Counted from the first letter of the stretch, positions 8,775 through 17,484 are shown. The stretch is DNA of 64,000 bases from Verrucomicrobiia bacterium (GCA_036405135.1 DASWYF010000020.1:248001-312000), one strand, 5' to 3'. Numbers and translations: made by a program. The notes: generated by a model not told the origin, from the sequence alone.

Positions 8775-10178
8775 ATGCATACCCCGTCCCATTTTCTGCG
8801 ATCATGCTGGCTGATGCTGGCCCTTTTAATGACAGGCATCCAACTTGCAGGTGCCGCGGCCTCATCCCCAAACTTCATCGTCATCTTCTGTGATGATCTG
8901 GGGTATGGTGATCTCAGTTGCTACGGGCATCCGACGATCCGCACGCCCCACCTGGACCGCATGGCGGCGGAGGGGATACGCTTCACGGATTTCTATGCGT
9001 CTGCACCCGTATGCACACCGAGCCGTGCGGGCTTGCTGACGGGTCGTTACGCCGTGCGTAGCGGCATGGCCAGCTCGAAGCGTCGGGTGCTCTTCCCGGA
9101 TTCCAAAGGCGGTTTGCCATCGTCTGAGATCACCATCGCCAAGGCGTTGAAATCGAAAGGTTACACGACGGCCGCTGTGGGCAAGTGGCATCTGGGCCAT
9201 TTGCCGCCGTATCTGCCGACGAGCCATGGTTTCGATTCGTATTACGGCATTCCCTACAGCAATGACATGGACCGCGATAACACCAAAGGTCCAAAAGGAC
9301 GCGAGGCGTTTCTGGAGCCCAAAAGTGAATATTGGAATGTGCCCCTGATGCAGAATGAAAAGGTGGTGGAGCGCCCGGCGGATCAGGACACGATCACACG
9401 GCGTTATACCGTGGAATCGGTGCGCTACATCCGGGCGAACAAGGACAAACCCTTCTTTCTGTATCTGGCGCATAACCTGCCGCATGTGCCGCTCTTCGTG
9501 GGCCAGGAGCACCGCGCCACGAGCCGTCGCGGTCTGTATGGGGATGTGATCGAGGAGATCGACTGGTCGGTGGGGCAGATTCTTGAGACCTTGCGGAAGG
9601 AGAAGCTCGCCGAGAACACGTTCGTATTCTTCACCAGCGATAACGGACCCTGGTTGCTCTATGATGCGCATGGCGGTTCGGCGGGTTTGCTGCGCGAGGG
9701 CAAGGGGAGCACTTGGGATGGCGGGCAACGGGTGCCAGGCATTGCCTGGTGGCCGGGGAAAATCCCCGCAGGCAAAGTGGAAGGCGGCATCGCCAGCACC
9801 TTGGACCTCTTTCCCACGATTCTCCAGCTTGCCGGTGTCGGCGTGCCGATGGATCGCGAGATCGATGGTGTGGACATGGCTCCATTACTGTTCGGAAAAG
9901 GAAAGGGGAACCGCGACTTCTTCGCCTATTACCGGGATGTGGAGGTCTATGCGGCGCGGCTGGGGCGTTACAAGGCGCACTTCAGCACGAAGTCCAGTTA
10001 CGGCAAAGATCCGGTCGTGACACCGGAGGTGCCCGAGTTGTATGACCTGGAGACTGACCCCGGCGAGCAATACAACATCGCGGCCAAGCATCCGCAAATG
10101 ATCGGACAGATCCGGGAGCGTGTGAAACAGCATGAGAGAAGCATCAAGACGGTGGAGAACCAGCTGGAGAAACCGTAG
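8775..10178 (+). CDS. secreted sulfatase (formylglycine type)
   Basis: A 467-residue sulfatase. A signal peptide covers about residues 1-27. The metal-binding DD of IVIFCDDLGYGD is near 40-41. The signature CTPSRAGLLTG starts at Cys80, the residue converted to formylglycine in type I sulfatases. GKWHLGH follows near 130, as in arylsulfatases. It hydrolyses sulfate esters outside the cytoplasm; the substrate (sulfated polysaccharide, glycan or aryl ester) cannot be told. The start at 8775 is preferred because an earlier in-frame ATG at 8709 would add 22 residues before the signal peptide. No maturase gene (anaerobic or aerobic type) is adjacent. Single-gene unit behind the 8658 terminator. Confidence 0.92.
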   Translation: MHTPSHFLRSCWLMLALLMTGIQLAGAAASSPNFIVIFCDDLGYGDLSCYGHPTIRTPHLDRMAAEGIRFTDFYASAPVCTPSRAGLLTGRYAVRSGMASSKRRVLFPDSKGGLPSSEITIAKALKSKGYTTAAVGKWHLGHLPPYLPTSHGFDSYYGIPYSNDMDRDNTKGPKGREAFLEPKSEYWNVPLMQNEKVVERPADQDTITRRYTVESVRYIRANKDKPFFLYLAHNLPHVPLFVGQEHRATSRRGLYGDVIEEIDWSVGQILETLRKEKLAENTFVFFTSDNGPWLLYDAHGGSAGLLREGKGSTWDGGQRVPGIAWWPGKIPAGKVEGGIASTLDLFPTILQLAGVGVPMDREIDGVDMAPLLFGKGKGNRDFFAYYRDVEVYAARLGRYKAHFSTKSSYGKDPVVTPEVPELYDLETDPGEQYNIAAKHPQMIGQIRERVKQHERSIKTVENQLEKP

Positions 10179-10244
10179 GAAGGAACTGGTCATCCAAAAA
10201 CTTGTTCACGGGCCGGGCGCGTGATAGTTTGCGCGGACTGACAT

Positions 10245-10811
10245 ATGGTTCTGGTCATTGATAATTACGATTCGTTCACGTTCAACCTCGTCCAGTATCT
10301 GGGCGAGATGAACGTGGATCTGCAGGTCCATCGCAACGACCAGATCACACTGGATCAGATCCGCGAACTCAAACCGGAGCGCATCCTGATCTCGCCAGGG
10401 CCTTGTTCGCCCCGTGAGGCAGGCCTCTCGAACGAGATCATCAAGACCTTCGCGGGACAGGTGCCCCTCTTCGGTGTGTGCCTCGGGCATCAATGCATCG
10501 GCCACACCTTCGGCGGGGAAGTGGTGGTGAACAACCGCATGATGCACGGGAAAGTCTCGCCCATAGAGCATAACGGCAAAGACCTGTTCCAAGACATGCC
10601 CAACCCCTTCAATGCCACGCGCTATCACTCGTTGGTGATCAAACGGGATACGATCCCGGATTGCCTGGAGATCACGGCGCAGACGAAGGAGGGCGAGATC
10701 ATGGGCGTGAAGCACAAGACACTGCCGGTGTGGGGCGTGCAGTTCCATCCCGAAAGCATTCTGACCGAGAGCGGGCGGACGATCCTCAAGAATTTCCTGC
10801 GCCTCCACTGA
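10245..10811 (+). CDS. trpG: anthranilate/aminodeoxychorismate synthase glutamine amidotransferase subunit
   Basis: A 188-residue class I glutamine amidotransferase of the TrpG/PabA group. The N-terminal [17 protein letters not shown] is diagnostic. The catalytic triad is visible: Cys79 in GVCLGHQ, and His168 and Glu170 in FHPES. It releases ammonia from glutamine for a chorismate-binding partner subunit in tryptophan or folate synthesis; many bacteria use one subunit for both. No partner (trpE/pabB) is in the window, so the choice between trpG and pabA is open. Confidence 0.93.
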   Translation: MVLVIDNYDSFTFNLVQYLGEMNVDLQVHRNDQITLDQIRELKPERILISPGPCSPREAGLSNEIIKTFAGQVPLFGVCLGHQCIGHTFGGEVVVNNRMMHGKVSPIEHNGKDLFQDMPNPFNATRYHSLVIKRDTIPDCLEITAQTKEGEIMGVKHKTLPVWGVQFHPESILTESGRTILKNFLRLH

Positions 10812-10814
10812 GTT

Positions 10815-11156
10815 TCAGCCGGCGGACATGAGGCCCGGCATGAAAAAATCACTGTCGTTGCTGTCGCTCCGCTGGCTGGAGCGGATGTGGTCTTCCAAGG
10901 ATTTCAGATCTTGCAGGACAAATTGATGCCGCCAGCCGCTGTGCAACTTCGGATTGTAAAAATCCTGTAGCGAGTTGCGGACTTGGGCGATCAACCGCCC
11001 CGAGCCTGACGGCAGGGACGGCGCCTTTGCCACTTCATCCAGCAGGCGAAAAGCTTGCGGTTTGTTCTGTTCCAACACTTCGGCACTGGCGGTCGAATCA
11101 TTCTCGATCTGAGCCCTAAGTGTACCGACTTTCTTCATTAACTCCGACAGGTTCAT
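10815..11156 (-). CDS. conserved-looking hypothetical protein (113 aa)
   Basis: A short acidic, helical protein starting MNLSELMKKVGTLRAQIEND. I do not recognise a family. The start at 11156 is preferred over a longer frame because the extra upstream residues look non-coding. There are no membrane segments or cysteine motifs; the N-terminal 50 residues could form a coiled coil. It converges on the amidotransferase gene with a 3-base gap. Confidence 0.55.
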   Translation of the reverse strand: MNLSELMKKVGTLRAQIENDSTASAEVLEQNKPQAFRLLDEVAKAPSLPSGSGRLIAQVRNSLQDFYNPKLHSGWRHQFVLQDLKSLEDHIRSSQRSDSNDSDFFMPGLMSAG

Positions 11157-11274
11157 GACTGCATTCTGGTTTGTTACCTCTAAGATGGCCCAAGAACTCA
11201 CGATTTCAACCAGAGTGCAGCATCCAGTTGAATGGGGGATTGTGCCCATGAGACGGTGAGGCCCGCCTCTCCTT

Positions 11275-11940
11275 TCATCCTTTCAAAACGCTCTCCAGCA
11301 CTTTCCACACATTCTCAGCCACCAGCTCATGCCCCTTCGGCGTCGGATGGATCCCGTCCGGCAGGTTTAGCTCCGCCTTGCCGCCGACACCTTCCAGCAA
11401 AAACGGCACCAAGGCCGCATTGTTCGCTTTCGCGATTTCAGGAAACACCGCACCAAATGCCTTCATGTAATCCTCACCCATGTTCGGGGGCATCTGCATC
11501 CCCGCCACGATGATTCGCACCTTAGGATGCTTGGCCTTCGCCTTGTCGATGATTCCCTGCAGATTCTGCTTCGTTGTCGCCGGGCTGATCCCGCGTAAAC
11601 CGTCATTCCCGCCCAGCTCCACGATCAACACATCCACCGGCTGTTTTAGCAGCCAGTCGATCCGCCGCAACCCGCCCGCCGTCGTATCCCCGCTGACCCC
11701 GCCATTCACGATGCGATAAGGCAGCTTGGCCCGCTCGATCTTCCTCTGCAGCAACGCCGGAAACGCCTCCTCCCGGTCGATCCCATACCCGGCCGCCAGA
11801 CTGTCTCCCAAGATCAAAACGGTCTTTTGAGCAGCATCCGCCGCCTTCACGGAAGGGGTGGCAGCCATCCATGCCGCCAATAGCAAGGCTGCGCCAAGAA
11901 ACCACCGTCTCATCCGAAAGGTAAAATTAACACGAGCCAT
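11275..11940 (-). CDS. tesA: periplasmic SGNH/GDSL esterase (TesA-like arylesterase)
   Basis: A 221-residue SGNH hydrolase. A signal peptide covers about residues 1-33. Block I is ILGDSLAAGYG with nucleophile Ser47; block III is GGNDG; block V is DGIHPTPKGH with Asp195 and His198. This matches the acyl-CoA thioesterase I / lysophospholipase / arylesterase family, which is periplasmic. As in Escherichia coli, the gene is divergent from a LolD-type ABC ATPase gene (12136-12819), which supports the assignment. The actual substrate range is not predictable. Confidence 0.9.
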   Translation of the reverse strand: MARVNFTFRMRRWFLGAALLLAAWMAATPSVKAADAAQKTVLILGDSLAAGYGIDREEAFPALLQRKIERAKLPYRIVNGGVSGDTTAGGLRRIDWLLKQPVDVLIVELGGNDGLRGISPATTKQNLQGIIDKAKAKHPKVRIIVAGMQMPPNMGEDYMKAFGAVFPEIAKANNAALVPFLLEGVGGKAELNLPDGIHPTPKGHELVAENVWKVLESVLKG

Positions 11941-12041
11941 TGCACCCTAACGAACACGACCTCGGCGTGGCTGTCAACGCACCGAATTAAAATTCTCCCC
12001 GTCAGTCAACCGCTTGTTACCCTTGCATTTCTATCTGGGTG

Positions 12042-12062
12042 ATCCGTGTTCAATCTGTGGCT
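12042..12062 (-). repeat. dispersed repeat AGCCACAGATTGAACAC (copy A)
   Basis: On the minus strand this reads AGCCACAGATTGAACACGGAT, matching 63331-63351 at 20 of 21 positions. It lies between the divergent esterase and ABC genes. Similar short dispersed sequences are common in intergenic DNA of PVC and some other bacteria. Confidence 0.6.
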
Positions 12063-12135
12063 GAAATCTTCTTTCTGAAAACTTCACACTGAACGCTTGA
12101 AACTCCCACGTTGTCATGGAATGAACACATAGCGC

Positions 12136-12819
12136 ATGTCATCAGCCATACTGGAAACCAGACAGCTCGGGAAAACCTTTCACGGCGGCGGCCACACGCT
12201 CGCCGTATTGCAGGAGATCACCTTTGCCCTTCCTCCCGCCGCCACCTGCGCCATCGTCGGCCCCTCCGGCAGCGGCAAGACGACGCTCCTCGGCCTTTGT
12301 GCCGGTCTCGATCAACCCAGCCAAGGCAGTGTACATCTCGCCGGACACGACCTCGGAAAACTTACTGAAGATGAACGCGCCCGCGTGCGCCGTGATCACG
12401 TCGGCTTCGTCTTCCAAAATTTCCAGCTTATCCCCACGCTCACCGCTTTGGAGAACGTGATGGTCCCCAAAGAGCTCGCTGGTGGAGGGAAGGTGCAAGA
12501 CCTCGCTGTGGAACTCCTCGGACGCGTGGGCCTGGGCGACCGCCTCCACCATTATCCCACACAACTCTCCGGTGGCGAGCAGCAACGTGTCGCCCTCGCG
12601 CGTGCTTTCATCAACCGCCCGAAAATCCTCTTTGCCGACGAGCCCACCGGCAACCTGGATGGCGAGACCAGCGAACGCATCGTCTCCATGCTTTTCGAGC
12701 TGAACCAGGCCGCCGGAACTGCCTTGGTGCTGGTGACCCATGACCTTGAACTTGCCAAACGCGCCCAATCCGTCATCCGCCTCCGCAGCGGCCGACGTGT
12801 TACCGATGCCCAACCGTGA
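12136..12819 (+). CDS. ybbA: ABC transporter ATP-binding protein (LolD/YbbA type)
   Basis: A 227-residue ABC ATPase. Walker A is GPSGSGKTT (42-50), the signature is LSGGEQQRVALARA, Walker B is ILFADEPTGNLDG and the H-loop is LVTHD. The PTGNLDGET pattern is typical of the MacB/LolD group working with FtsX-like permeases. In many bacteria this ATPase is followed by a large permease gene (ybbP) and lies divergent to tesA. Here the tesA-like gene is present but no permease follows; the next gene is a dehydrogenase. It is therefore either an orphan or works with a permease encoded elsewhere. Confidence 0.92.
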   Translation: MSSAILETRQLGKTFHGGGHTLAVLQEITFALPPAATCAIVGPSGSGKTTLLGLCAGLDQPSQGSVHLAGHDLGKLTEDERARVRRDHVGFVFQNFQLIPTLTALENVMVPKELAGGGKVQDLAVELLGRVGLGDRLHHYPTQLSGGEQQRVALARAFINRPKILFADEPTGNLDGETSERIVSMLFELNQAAGTALVLVTHDLELAKRAQSVIRLRSGRRVTDAQP

Positions 12820-13033
12820 CCTGTCCTGGGCTGGCGGTGGTGTTTGCGCTTCGTTGTCCATATTGCACCTTTATACGGCTGTGTCCTGTCCTTCTGGACG
12901 GGCTTTGGACCACGCCATATCCACCTCAGATTTTGATTCACAAGCCGCAATCCCGCGCTAGCATACGCGCTCCTTACCGCTGTGGCCGGGGTGTTACCGG
13001 CAACGGTGGCGGGATAAAATCATTACTTTTGCC

Positions 13034-14158
13034 ATGAGCAAGACCATGCGCGTTATCGCGGTATCGAAGGCCAAGAAAGATCTTCAATCCTTCGAGTATC
13101 CGGCACCTTCCATCACCAAGGGCTCCCAGGTCCGCATCCGTTCCCTGGATGTCGGCATCTGCGGCACCGACCGTGAGATCTGCACCTTCGCCTACGGTGA
13201 ACCGCCGAAGGGCAGCGATTACCTCGTGCTGGGTCATGAATCCCTCGGCCAGGTCATCGAAGTGGGTGCGAACGTGAAAAAGCTCAAGGTCGGCGATCTC
13301 GTCGTCCCCTCCGTACGCCGTCCGTGCAATGACGCGAGCTGCAAGCCTTGCGCTGACGACCGTCAGGACTACTGCTCCACGGCGGATTACGTCGAGCGCG
13401 GCATCAAGTCCCTCGACGGCTACATGGCCGAATACTACGTGGAAGACGAGAAGTTCCTGAACCTCGTCCCTGCTGAACTGCGCGACGTGGCCGTGATGAC
13501 CGAGCCGCTCACCATCGCTGAGAAGGGTCTGCAACAGGTCTGGCATGTGCAGAGCCGTCTCCCGTGGAAGTGCACGCAACCGGGCAAGCCGCCGGGTCAT
13601 GGCCTGAACGCCGTTGTCCTCGGTGCCGGTCCTATCGGCATCCTCGGCACCATGGCGCTGCTCGTGCGCGGCTTTAACACCTACGTTTATTCCCGCAGCA
13701 AGGCTCCGAACCCGAAGTCGGAACTCGTGGAATCTCTCGGTGCGAAATATATCTCCGCGCTCGATGTCTCCGCAGAAGAACTCGCCAAGCAAGTCGGCAA
13801 TATCGATCTCGTTTACGAGGCGGTCGGTGCAGCGGATGTCTCCTTTGAAGTGCTGCAAGTGCTCGGCTTGAACGGCATCTTCGTCTTCACGGGCATCCCG
13901 CCGGAAGGCGAGAAGGTAGAACTGCTCGGCAGTAACCTCATGCGTAATCTGGTGCTGAAGAACCAAGCAGTGGTAGGCACTGTGAACGCGGACAAGGAAT
14001 CTTTCGAGAACGCCATCGCGGACCTCGTGGAATTCAAGCGCCGCTGGCCTAAGCAGCTCGAATCCATGATCACCGGCCGCTTCAAGCCGGATGCCTTCAA
14101 GGAACTCCTGCAAGGCAAGAACACCGGCATCAAGAACGTGATCCGGTTCGCGGATTAA
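13034..14158 (+). CDS. zinc-dependent alcohol dehydrogenase, glucose 1-dehydrogenase type
   Basis: A 374-residue medium-chain dehydrogenase. The catalytic zinc region shows GICGTDRE (Cys43, Asp46) and GHES (His68, Glu69). A structural-zinc lobe holds four cysteines with spacing C-x4-C-x2-C-x7-C around residues 102-118. The Rossmann motif VLGAGPIG lies near 198. The C-terminal half, with paired NADP-binding and substrate segments, resembles archaeal-type glucose dehydrogenases (Glu_dehyd_C). It probably oxidises an aldose with NAD(P)+; the sugar is uncertain. It is not obviously in an operon; a hairpin with a T-run at 14254-14280 may terminate it. Confidence 0.85.
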   Translation: MSKTMRVIAVSKAKKDLQSFEYPAPSITKGSQVRIRSLDVGICGTDREICTFAYGEPPKGSDYLVLGHESLGQVIEVGANVKKLKVGDLVVPSVRRPCNDASCKPCADDRQDYCSTADYVERGIKSLDGYMAEYYVEDEKFLNLVPAELRDVAVMTEPLTIAEKGLQQVWHVQSRLPWKCTQPGKPPGHGLNAVVLGAGPIGILGTMALLVRGFNTYVYSRSKAPNPKSELVESLGAKYISALDVSAEELAKQVGNIDLVYEAVGAADVSFEVLQVLGLNGIFVFTGIPPEGEKVELLGSNLMRNLVLKNQAVVGTVNADKESFENAIADLVEFKRRWPKQLESMITGRFKPDAFKELLQGKNTGIKNVIRFAD

Positions 14159-14223
14159 GAAATGTATTCGTTGTCGTTATCATTTTCGAATGAGAATCGG
14201 CGTAAAAGCGGCGAAGCACATTT

Positions 14224-14317
14224 CCCGTGCCGTTAGGCACGAAAGATTCATAGCGGCGGCTTTTAAGCCGCCGTTTCTTTTTTTACCTCCGTCGCGTAGC
14301 GACGGTTGATTCATGCC
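14224..14317 (+). repeat. left flank, three hairpins
   Basis: Hairpins: CGTGCC-GTTA-GGCACG (14226-14241), CGGCGGCTT-TT-AAGCCGCCG (14254-14273) and CCGTCGC-GTA-GCGACGG (14289-14305). The second is followed by a long T-run and may terminate the upstream dehydrogenase transcript. Confidence 0.85.
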
Positions 14318-14353
14318 CTTGTTTTTGTAAATTCAGGAAAACCAAGGAAATCT

Positions 14354-14806
14354 ATGCCCAATACCTTTACCAATCTGAATTACCACATCGTTTTTAGCAC
14401 CCGCAACCGCGAGTCATTGATTGTGCCTGCCCTTGAAGAAAGGGTGTGGGCTTACTTGGGCGGAATCGCGAAATCCCTTGATGCAGACCCGATGTGTATC
14501 GGCGGTATTGAAGACCATGTCCACGCGTTGATACGTATCCCGGCCAAGCACAGCGTGTCCAAAGTTGTGCAATCTCTTAAAGGTGCTTCTTCACTTTGGA
14601 TGAATAACGAAGTGATGCACCACGGCCATTTTGCGTGGCAGGACGGGTATGCCGCCTTCAGTGTGAGTAAATCAAATATTCCCAGCGTTTCCGAATATAT
14701 CCATGGACAGCGAGAGCACCATGCGGCTAAAGATTTCAAGACGGAGTATGTTTTGTTACTCGATAAGCATGAGGTCGAGTATGATGAACGATACTTGTTT
14801 GATTGA
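14354..14806 (+). CDS. tnpA: IS200/IS605-family Y1 transposase (TnpA/RAYT-like)
   Basis: A 150-residue single-domain Y1 HUH transposase. HVH at residues 55-57 is the metal-binding HUH motif. Tyr115 in SVSEYIHGQREHH is the expected nucleophile, and WQDGYAAFSVS precedes it as in this family. It would cut and rejoin single-stranded DNA at hairpin ends. AAGGAA lies 5 bases upstream of ATG 14354, which is why this start is used instead of 14306. All catalytic residues are present, so it looks intact. No TnpB is attached. Whether it is a mobile IS200 or a domesticated RAYT is open; the mirrored hairpin flanks favour the latter. Confidence 0.9.
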   Translation: MPNTFTNLNYHIVFSTRNRESLIVPALEERVWAYLGGIAKSLDADPMCIGGIEDHVHALIRIPAKHSVSKVVQSLKGASSLWMNNEVMHHGHFAWQDGYAAFSVSKSNIPSVSEYIHGQREHHAAKDFKTEYVLLLDKHEVEYDERYLFD

Positions 14807-14906
14807 GGCATGAAACTCTGCCGTCGCTGACGCGACGGTGAAGGGCGAATCCGTAACGGCGGCTTGAAAGCCGCCGCTATGAATCCTTCGTGCCTAACGG
14901 CACGGG
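14807..14906 (-). repeat. right flank, three hairpins (inverted copy)
   Basis: Hairpins: CCGTCGC-TGAC-GCGACGG (14821-14838), CGGCGGCTT-GA-AAGCCGCCG (14857-14876) and CGTGCC-TAAC-GGCACG (14889-14904). The order is the mirror image of the left flank and stem sequences are the same; loops and spacers differ. Confidence 0.85.
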
Positions 14907-15054
14907 AACACGCACATCAACGTCTTCGGAACCAATGGGGGAAGCTTTAATTATCAAACTACATGGTTTTATGTAGCCGCTCAAAATATCAGACTTACAT
15001 TTCACTCTTCCTTTGTTAGCGTGGGCCAGCAGCGACAACACATCTTTTACTATC

Positions 15055-15723
15055 ATGAGCAAAGAATGGATCGATATCTCGGTGGAAATGCGGGACGGCA
15101 TGGTGCACTGGCCGGGTGACCCGGAGTGCAAGATCTCCCTCTTCGTGAAGCTGGGCGATCCCATCCCTGGCCAGCCGGGCAAGACCATCCCGTGCAATCT
15201 CACGCAGATGTCCCTGAGCGCACACACGGGCACGCACATGGATGCCCCGCGCCATTTCATCAAGGACGGTCGCACGATGGAGGCCATGCCCATCGAGGCC
15301 GTTGTCGGCCCTTGCCGCGTGATCGAGTTGAAGCACAAGACCGCCATCACGGTGGAAGAGCTGAAGCCGTATAAGCTCAAGAAAGGCGAACGCGTGCTCT
15401 TCAAGACGCGCAACTCCACGAAGAGCTGGAAGATGGCGAAGACCTCCGTGTTCGATGAGAAGTTCATCTACATCCCGGCGGACACCGCGCAATACCTCGT
15501 GGATTGCGGCATCATGACTGTGGGTGTGGATTACCTCAGCGTGGGCGGTTACATGAAGGACGGCGTGGAATGCCACCAGATCCTGCTCGGTGCGGAAGTG
15601 TGGATCATCGAAGGCCTGAACCTCGCGAAGATCGAGCCGGGTAAGTACGACCTTGTCTGTCTTCCGCTCAAGATTCTCGGCGCTGATGGCGCGCCTGCAC
15701 GAGCCATTTTGAAGAAGCGCTAA
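15055..15723 (+). CDS. cyclase family protein (kynurenine formamidase-like hydrolase)
   Basis: A 222-residue protein of the cyclase family (PF04199). The metal-binding motif HTGTHMDAPRH spans residues 57-67 (His57, His61, Asp63, His67). The family includes kynurenine formamidase and other metal-dependent amide or lactone hydrolases; no tryptophan-degradation genes are nearby, so the substrate is not assigned. The start at 15055 (MSKEWIDISVEM) follows the family's usual N-terminus; an upstream TTG would add unrelated residues. It has no signal peptide, so it is cytoplasmic. A terminator at 15746 ends the unit. Confidence 0.88.
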   Translation: MSKEWIDISVEMRDGMVHWPGDPECKISLFVKLGDPIPGQPGKTIPCNLTQMSLSAHTGTHMDAPRHFIKDGRTMEAMPIEAVVGPCRVIELKHKTAITVEELKPYKLKKGERVLFKTRNSTKSWKMAKTSVFDEKFIYIPADTAQYLVDCGIMTVGVDYLSVGGYMKDGVECHQILLGAEVWIIEGLNLAKIEPGKYDLVCLPLKILGADGAPARAILKKR

Positions 15724-15745
15724 GCATCTCCCATTTTCTTTCATT

Positions 15746-15782
15746 AGAGCGGGTCGTTCCTCGGAATGACCCGCTCTTTTTT
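15746..15782 (+). terminator. Rho-independent terminator
   Basis: AGAGCGGGTCGTTCC pairs with GGAATGACCCGCTCT (one G-T pair) over a two-base turn, followed by six Ts. It closes the cyclase gene. Confidence 0.93.
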
Positions 15783-15969
15783 GCTTTTATGCCACGTCCA
15801 TTGGCCAGCCATCACTTTGCAAGTTGACATCACCTGCCTGCCCGCTTTATACGGCTAACAGTTCCCAACGACTTCACCATCCTCAACGTCGTTTCCGAGG
15901 GTGAAAACGACCGGCTGAGGGCATTCCCTTGGCCGTAAACCGAACCAGGCACAACCGCAGTTAAACATT

Positions 15970-16716
15970 ATGGCCTCTCCAACTCCGGACGAGATACAGC
16001 GGCAGATCAGCGAAGTGAACCAATTACGCGCGAGTACGCGACGATGGCAGATCGGATCCACACTCCTCATCGTGGTGATCCTGTGTGCAGGCATCGGCTC
16101 CATCCTGAGCGCTATCCGTGATCTCGCCCAACCGGGCCCGGTACAAGAGAAGTTCATGGCGGAACTGCAAGGCGGCTTAAAGAAGCAAGTGGTGCCCGAA
16201 CTGGACCGCATCGCCAAAAGCACGATGAACGATGTGCGGCGGGATGTGGAAAAGGAACTGAAGCGGGTGAACGAGCGTTCGCCTGAACTGATGGCCGCCT
16301 TCAATAAAGAATTGGAAACTCTACAACACAGCCTGCCTCAACGCGGCGAGAAAGTTCTCGAGGGAACGATTGGAAAAGAGCTCAAAACTCGGGAGGCGAA
16401 AATCAAAGCGATGTTCCCGAATGTGAAAGAAGAACAAGTCACCACCATGGTGAACAATCTGGTGAGCGAGTCGCACAGTTCCATGGAGAATTTGAGCAAG
16501 ACTGTGTTTGGCAAACATTTGCAGGCACTGACCGGCATCTCGGCGAATTTGGATACCATCAAGCGCACCGAAAAACTGAATCCTGCCGATGACATCGCCA
16601 GCTGGGAAACCGCGCTCGGGGTGCTGGACTTGCTGCGTGAAGACATGAAGCCGGTGGAAGATTCCACCAAACCCGCCGTGATCAAGACAACTTCAGCCAA
16701 GACGGAGGCCAAATGA
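15970..16716 (+). CDS. membrane-anchored helical protein of unknown function
   Basis: A 248-residue protein with one membrane segment near residues 28-48 and a long, charged, mostly helical remainder. It has no cysteines beyond the membrane segment and no recognised domain. The short N-terminal tail is cytoplasmic if the positive-inside rule holds (RASTRRW precedes the segment), so the helical body would be periplasmic. The stop overlaps the start of 16713-17444 by four bases (ATGA), which implies translational coupling and joint function. Not recognised; coding is certain from codon use and overlap. Confidence 0.75.
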   Translation: MASPTPDEIQRQISEVNQLRASTRRWQIGSTLLIVVILCAGIGSILSAIRDLAQPGPVQEKFMAELQGGLKKQVVPELDRIAKSTMNDVRRDVEKELKRVNERSPELMAAFNKELETLQHSLPQRGEKVLEGTIGKELKTREAKIKAMFPNVKEEQVTTMVNNLVSESHSSMENLSKTVFGKHLQALTGISANLDTIKRTEKLNPADDIASWETALGVLDLLREDMKPVEDSTKPAVIKTTSAKTEAK

Positions 16717-17444
16717 GCGCACCTGAAAATTCCAAGAACGAATCCGCAAAAGCCTCCGCAGGCGGCGGTGAACAGCTGGCAGTGAACTTCGTCTCCAACG
16801 AGCTGGCGCAAGCCCGCGCCAGTTTGAAGAAGGCCCAGATCATCGGTATCGTGCTTCTGCTCTTCGTGGGCGGCTACATGTTCATCCTTACATCCAAGCT
16901 CAAGCCGTATCTCACGCCTCAAGGCGCGGCGAGCACGGCGAACGACGTCATCTACGCCCAGGTCACGGAACGCGCCCCGGTCATCGCGGATGACCTGAAG
17001 AAGCGCGTTCCCGAGATGGTGGCGAAGATTCCGGACATGGTCATCGAGAAGATGCCCGAGTGGCGCGAGCAGATCGAAGTGAAGGTGGAAGACACCTTGC
17101 GCGGTCATCTGCACGATCACTCTGTTCAGTTAGGCAAACGCCTTGATGTTTTTCTGACGGATCATCAGGTGCAGATCGGCGAACTGCTCGCCGCAGCCAA
17201 CGACAAGCAAAAGCTCGGCGTGGTGATGACGGCCATCGAGCAGGACTTGTTGGGCTACATGAACGAACGCTTCGACGAGAAGGAATCCATCAAGGAAAAG
17301 CTGGATGCTGCCCTCAGCAAGCTCACGCACATGGAGAAGCAGATGGATCGCCTGGCCAACGCCAACGACCTGACTGCCCAGGAGAAGAAGACCCGCCGCG
17401 CCATCGCCATCATCGCGCAGAAGGTCGATACGGCGAGACAGTAA
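16713..17444 (+). CDS. membrane-anchored helical protein of unknown function, partner of 15970-16716
   Basis: A 243-residue protein of the same plan as its upstream neighbour: a 40-residue N-terminal tail, one membrane segment near residues 41-61, then about 180 residues of charged amphipathic helix. The middle repeats short units such as VPEMVAKIPDMVIEKMPEW and then DTLRGHLHDH. The helix-rich body may form a coiled coil or bind lipid. It is probably a distant paralogue of the first gene. No family recognised. Transcription likely ends at the hairpin at 17485. Confidence 0.75.
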   Translation: MSAPENSKNESAKASAGGGEQLAVNFVSNELAQARASLKKAQIIGIVLLLFVGGYMFILTSKLKPYLTPQGAASTANDVIYAQVTERAPVIADDLKKRVPEMVAKIPDMVIEKMPEWREQIEVKVEDTLRGHLHDHSVQLGKRLDVFLTDHQVQIGELLAAANDKQKLGVVMTAIEQDLLGYMNERFDEKESIKEKLDAALSKLTHMEKQMDRLANANDLTAQEKKTRRAIAIIAQKVDTARQ

Positions 17445-17484
17445 ACGAGTCTCTGGTCTAAGGCCTCAAGTTTAAGGTCTATCG

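Larger units (their letters stand above)
14224..14906 (+). mobile_element. IS200-like element with mirrored triple-hairpin flanks
   Basis: A 683-base unit. It contains one Y1 transposase gene (14354-14806) between a 94-base left flank (14224-14317) and a 100-base right flank (14807-14906). The right flank is an imperfect reverse complement of the left. Each flank holds three hairpins in mirrored order. The unit begins CCCGTGCC and ends GGCACGGG. No target-site duplication is evident, as expected for Y1 transposases. Ordinary IS200 ends are not long inverted repeats, so this layout is closer to a REP-associated transposase flanked by inverted REPs. Confidence 0.75.

Noticed and set aside
12974-14113. 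379-codon minus-strand open frame
   Set aside because: Antisense to the zinc dehydrogenase; the plus-strand frame has complete zinc and Rossmann motifs.
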